Assembly (NCBI GenBank): GCA_020052975.1
Contig: JAGVOC010000173.1
Location: 1 to 6,024, forward strand
Origin: Desulfobacterales bacterium
Lineage (GTDB): Bacteria; Desulfobacterota; Desulfobacteria; Desulfobacterales; RPRI01
DNA length: 6,024 nucleotides
Reading direction: 5' to 3'
Position 1 is the stretch's first letter. Each line of letters starts with the position of its first letter. A model generated the notes under the pieces. That model was not told where the DNA came from. It saw nothing but the letters and a program-made list of their open reading frames with translations, and did not search any database. Below, piece by piece: positions 1 to 4,200 of this stretch. A program made the translations under genes and the position numbers.

Positions 1-19
1 AACGCTTTGCTTCTTCCAT
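1..19 (-). CDS. IS3-type transposase OrfA, first codons only
   Basis: ATG at 19-17 on the minus strand opens a frame reading M-E-E-A-K-R before the window ends. A purine-rich AGGGGG stretch lies just upstream and could be the ribosome binding site. The identification rests on position inside the IS3-like end and on the lysine/arginine-rich start typical of the helix-turn-helix OrfA subunit. Nothing further of the protein is visible. Confidence 0.5.
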
Positions 20-43
20 TGGACACCCCCTGGTTTAAGAGCA

Positions 44-61
44 GGTATTTATGCTAATACC
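44..61. promoter_or_regulatory. Perfect hairpin in the IS3 leader
   Basis: GGTATT, six bases TATGCT, then AATACC form a perfect 6-bp stem with a 6-base loop between the IS end and the transposase start. Inverted repeats in IS leaders often limit transposase expression from outside transcription. That role is inferred here. Confidence 0.4.
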
Positions 62-95
62 AACTCTTCGTTGTGTCCACTTATTCGGGGGAAGA

Positions 96-1217
96 TCATT
101 CATTAAGCCTTTCTATCAACCTCCTCTCTTTAATAAACCGCTCAAACATCTCTTTTAACTCATTATTTTTTGAAAAACCCGCACTATCGCCATGCCAATA
201 ACCCGCCTTCACCGGAGAGGAAGCATGGTCTGAAACTTTAAAAATGTTGCCTAGTTTGATCAAAGAGCGGGAACTTAAAGAACCCAATTCGGCAGTCGCA
301 AAAACAGGAATAGCGAATTCAAATATCCCCTCCCATTGAATACGGTCATACAACCTAGGCAAGAGATCGACAGGGTTTAAATCCCGTATCTCATTTTTAA
401 AACAAGAGGCGAAAACTTTATCGACGCTAAAGAAAAATGAATTATCGGGCCCGATAACAAAAGCCGACAAAGAAACAGGATCAAGATATTTTTTGTTAAA
501 CATCCCTCTAGCCCTGCCGATGGGAAGAAGATAATTATTCCCTTTTAATCTCGTAATATCCATTCCCGTCCTATCGAATTCCAAAGCCAAACGGTTCCAC
601 AAAAGTTCCTGTAAGATGAATAATTTTTTCGTAGGCTCCTTGGGTTCATAATCATTGAGAACACGCAATTTATTTATGTCTGAAAGAACAGGATATAAAA
701 CTCCTACTATTTCTCGATAAAACTCAAAATATCCATCCAATGCATTTCGAATGGATATTCTCGAATCCAGCTGCACTCGCGATAAACGCTTAACCGCAGT
801 TTTATCAAAAAAATTGTATGAAAGAGTGACAGAAGCCAGATTATTTTCTGCGATCTCTTCGGCTCTGCGGCGTGTTTTTTCATCATCCGATCCCCACCCT
901 TTAGTGAAAAATTGATCCAAGCCGATTCTTGATCTTTTCAGACCTTCAAGAATACGCACGATATCCGGATGCTGCAGAGGATCATTGTCATAGTCGATAC
1001 GTAATTTTTGAATCTTTCCCTGTAGGGCCGATACGATCTTTTCAATATGCTCCATAGGCATATGGCGCATAGACGCCTGCTGGCTATCCACAAGACAATG
1101 AATACAACCATAACCACACCCGCTCGAAATCCTTAAAGTCAGATCATGATCGGCGATGTCGTGACAATGATTGATAAATTGGATAAACTCATCTGAGAAT
1201 TCAAGAGGATACTTCAT
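96..1217 (-). CDS. Radical SAM-like protein (C-terminal module of the giant frame)
   Basis: From ATG at 1217 the frame gives 373 residues. Near residues 28-41 it reads LRISSGCGYGCIHC, a CX3CX2C motif (Cys34, Cys38, Cys41) of the radical SAM superfamily, which binds the 4Fe-4S cluster that cleaves S-adenosylmethionine. The downstream DYDNDPLQHPDIVRIL stretch fits the next strand-helix region of such proteins. The substrate is unknown. The start is uncertain: ATG lies 6 bases after repeat R2 and has only a weak AGAGA upstream, so translation may come from the fused frame instead. An ASSPV pentapeptide interrupts the protein near residues 332-336, followed by 37 residues rich in charged amino acids. 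The stop TGA belongs to the IS3 end, so the native tail is probably missing. Confidence 0.6.
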   Translation of the reverse strand: MKYPLEFSDEFIQFINHCHDIADHDLTLRISSGCGYGCIHCLVDSQQASMRHMPMEHIEKIVSALQGKIQKLRIDYDNDPLQHPDIVRILEGLKRSRIGLDQFFTKGWGSDDEKTRRRAEEIAENNLASVTLSYNFFDKTAVKRLSRVQLDSRISIRNALDGYFEFYREIVGVLYPVLSDINKLRVLNDYEPKEPTKKLFILQELLWNRLALEFDRTGMDITRLKGNNYLLPIGRARGMFNKKYLDPVSLSAFVIGPDNSFFFSVDKVFASCFKNEIRDLNPVDLLPRLYDRIQWEGIFEFAIPVFATAELGSLSSRSLIKLGNIFKVSDHASSPVKAGYWHGDSAGFSKNNELKEMFERFIKERRLIERLNE

Positions 1218-4200
1218 ATTCTCTATCGGCGAAGAGGCGCGTTTGGTTAACCAGTTATCCTGTTTGCCTGTTTGCCTGTTGTAGCTTTTGAACTGTTTAT
1301 CAACCCCCGCGGTTGACACGGTTTCGTGCCAAACCACCGGCGAGGAGGCGTATCGAGTTATCCTGTTATCCAGTTTCCCGGTTTGCCGGTTAAAATCAAA
1401 ACTATCAATCTTGACATCCGCCAAAGAAGAAGTTATACTTGGCGTAACGGTTAAAAAGGTTAAATCCATGAAAAAAACTTTAGATAACGACATATTCGTC
1501 AAAGAAAACTTGGAAGCCCTTGTCAAGAAATACCCCCGCCGAAGGATCGTGATCTGCGGCGGAGAGGTCTTCCTTGGCAAAGACGCAGTTAAAAAGGCCC
1601 GGCACCGATTCCCGAAACTAACCCCTCTCTCTCTGCCTGTCCCAGCTCCGGAAGAATTCAGCCATATTCTATGAAGTCTAAAGTTGTATTCCCCTTCAAA
1701 TCTTATAGGGGAAGCTTCTACCCCATTATCAAGATCACTCTTCAGGGGCCCGGTGGGCCGCTTGAAACGGAGGCCTATGTTGACAGCGGCGCGAGCACGT
1801 CTATTTTCCTTGCTACGATCGCCTCGGATTTGGGGTTGGATTACACTAAAGGAAAAATTACTTACACGATGGTTGGCGACGGAGGATTTATCCCGGTTTA
1901 TCTGCACAAACTGTCTATTCAAATTGGAAATATCCGCTTTAAAACCACAATTGGATTTTCTTCCCACCTCGGAGCTGATTTTAATCTCCTTGGTCAAAAA
2001 GATATTTTTGACCGATTCATCATTACCTTCAACCGCCGTAAAAAGATTATTTCTTTCCAGCCGTATTAAAGCCGGCGAAGAGGCGCGTTTGGTTAACCAG
2101 TTATCCTGTTGGCCTGTTTGCCTGTTGTAGCTTTTGAACCGTTCATCAACCCCCGCGGTTGACACGGTTTCGTGCCAAACCACCGGCGAGGAAGTATCTT
2201 GATTATTGTGTCCTTGAGTTATTGCATTGCTGACAATAAGCCCTTGACTTCGCCGAAGAAATAGGCTATATTCTTTTTTGAGGAAAAGACAAAAATGATT
2301 CATTACACTGATTACATAACTATCGATCCTGCCATATGCCATGGCCAGCCGTGTTTTAAAAAAACGCGGATTATGGTATACCTTATCCTGGAGATGTTGG
2401 AAGCCGGCGAACTGCCGGAGGATATTATCAAAAATGCCTATCCTCAACTCACCAAAGAGCATATTCAAGCAGCCCTCCACTATGCGGCTGAAGTAATCAA
2501 AACCGGCGATTATATTCCTTTCGCCGGAATCAGCTAATATGCGATTTCTCGTAGATGAAAATGTACGCAAGGAAGTTGTCGCCTTCCTAAAATCAAATGG
2601 CCACGATATAATATCTGTGCCTCCTGGTTCGAAAGATACCGCCATCGCCAAAATAGCCCAAGAATCCGGAAGAATCATACTAACCCATGACCACCACTTC
2701 GCTGACATATTAATGTACCCGCCGCAACAATATCCTGGAATTATCCGGATAAGAATACATCCGCCCATAGCCGCCCTTATCATCAATGCCCTTAAAGACT
2801 TCCTGCCTGGATTTACTCCTGACCGCATCAATAAACGACTTGTGATTTTGGAACAAGACGGATATCGCATTAGATAATAGCTTGCTAAACTAACCCATTC
2901 AACCCTATCGGTTGGCGCGGGTGACTGGCCGAAGGCCGACACCGGCGAGGAGGCAGGACTTTCCATTGTTCGCTTCAACATCTTTGTGATGCCCTGGCCC
3001 CACCCTCTCATCTGTTTTTTACATAGGAAATCAACAGGATAATAAGCGCTAACCGATGTCCCAAATGTTTGCGTGTCATTTTTATAAAAGTAAAACTGAT
3101 CCTCAAATAATGCACTCTCAATCTCATCCCATTTTAAAATTGCTCCTTGTTTTGCTGTCCGAATAACCGATACTGGAGCATATTCTCTTACGGCAACCGT
3201 CAAACCTATTCCCTGGCCATTTTTATGATCAGAAGTACTACCGTCAACGATGGCCTTTTGAATTAAAAATTTCCCAAAGCCCCTGCCATTATCTATAACG
3301 GATAACCGAATATAATTGGGGCCCCTCGCTGTCATTTTTTGGTATCGAATCACCACCGCAATTCCTGTTTTGACATGCTGAATGATGTTTTCAAGGGCAA
3401 ACTGAAGAAACCACCGCTGTTCTTCGCTAAAGGATCCGTCACGAATAAAACAGCTGCCCCTGCTCAGGATTCTTGGATGCGCCACAAAATGATGTTTAAG
3501 CCAACTCAAAGAGTGAAGAGATTCATTGGTCGTTTTCGGAATAAACTTCCCCGCATGCGGCCCGGCTAAAACACGAATGTTAACGTTATCTCTTTCTTTT
3601 AACTGCCGGACAATCGTATCAAAGGGCTTCCAAGAACCGTTCTGGTCCCCGAGGGGCAACATGGCTTTCTGAACTTTAGAAATTAAAACATCGACGCTCT
3701 CCACCGGCGAGGAAGACCTCGACACCCGCTCAATCCCATCGATCACCTTGTCCGCAAAAGACATCGTGAAATAAGATCTCCCTTGGGGATCATGGTGATA
3801 AATTTTCTTGCGTTTTAATACGGCGGTCTGCGTCACCGTCGTATAAGCCATCACCCTCCCGGGCTTATCCCCGAAAATCTTTTCCGCGAATAACCGCATA
3901 AATTCATTACCCCGTTGTCCCCGGCCGACTAAACACGAATAGATAAACACCGTCGATCCAGGCTCCAAATACGAACCGATTTCCGCCAAATGGTTGGAAA
4001 CAACTTCGTCATCCTTTAATGTCTGTATGTTTAAAACAGCCGATCGATCCTGGGCCATTGCAAGACGAGCCACATTGCCATGCCCGTCAATAATAAGTTC
4101 GTTCAGACGAACGGCTTTTCTTTCGTTCGCTTCATGATGCTTCGAGAGTATCCGCACCAAATCTCCAAAACATGAAATCGTGAATGAAGCTTTTAACCCG

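Larger units (their letters stand above)
1..98 (-). mobile_element. IS3-family insertion sequence, left end (partial)
   Basis: Read on the minus strand from 98, the sequence starts TGATCTT, continues through a C-run and reaches GTGGACAC at 80-73. This resembles the terminal inverted repeat of IS3 as I remember it (TGATCTT...AGTGGACAC), with about 21 of 26 positions equal. A start codon with the reading MEEAKR follows about 80 bases inside the end, where IS3 elements place orfA. The rest of the element lies left of the window, so the other end and the target duplication cannot be seen. The outermost TGA is also the stop codon of the long minus-strand frame. Confidence 0.75.

Noticed and set aside
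1288..1467. Longer N-terminus for the DUF5678-like gene
   Set aside because: The extension translates spacer and repeat and starts upstream of the promoter.
1684..2130. 148-codon plus-strand frame overlapping the retropepsin
   Set aside because: It is a shadow of the retropepsin gene in another frame and shows no protein character.
2926..2942. Terminator after DUF5615 (GGCC-GAA-GGCC)
   Set aside because: The stem has only 4 pairs and no T-run follows.
3339..3569. Plus-strand frame opposite the ATPase module
   Set aside because: It is antisense to clear GHKL motifs and has no start signals.
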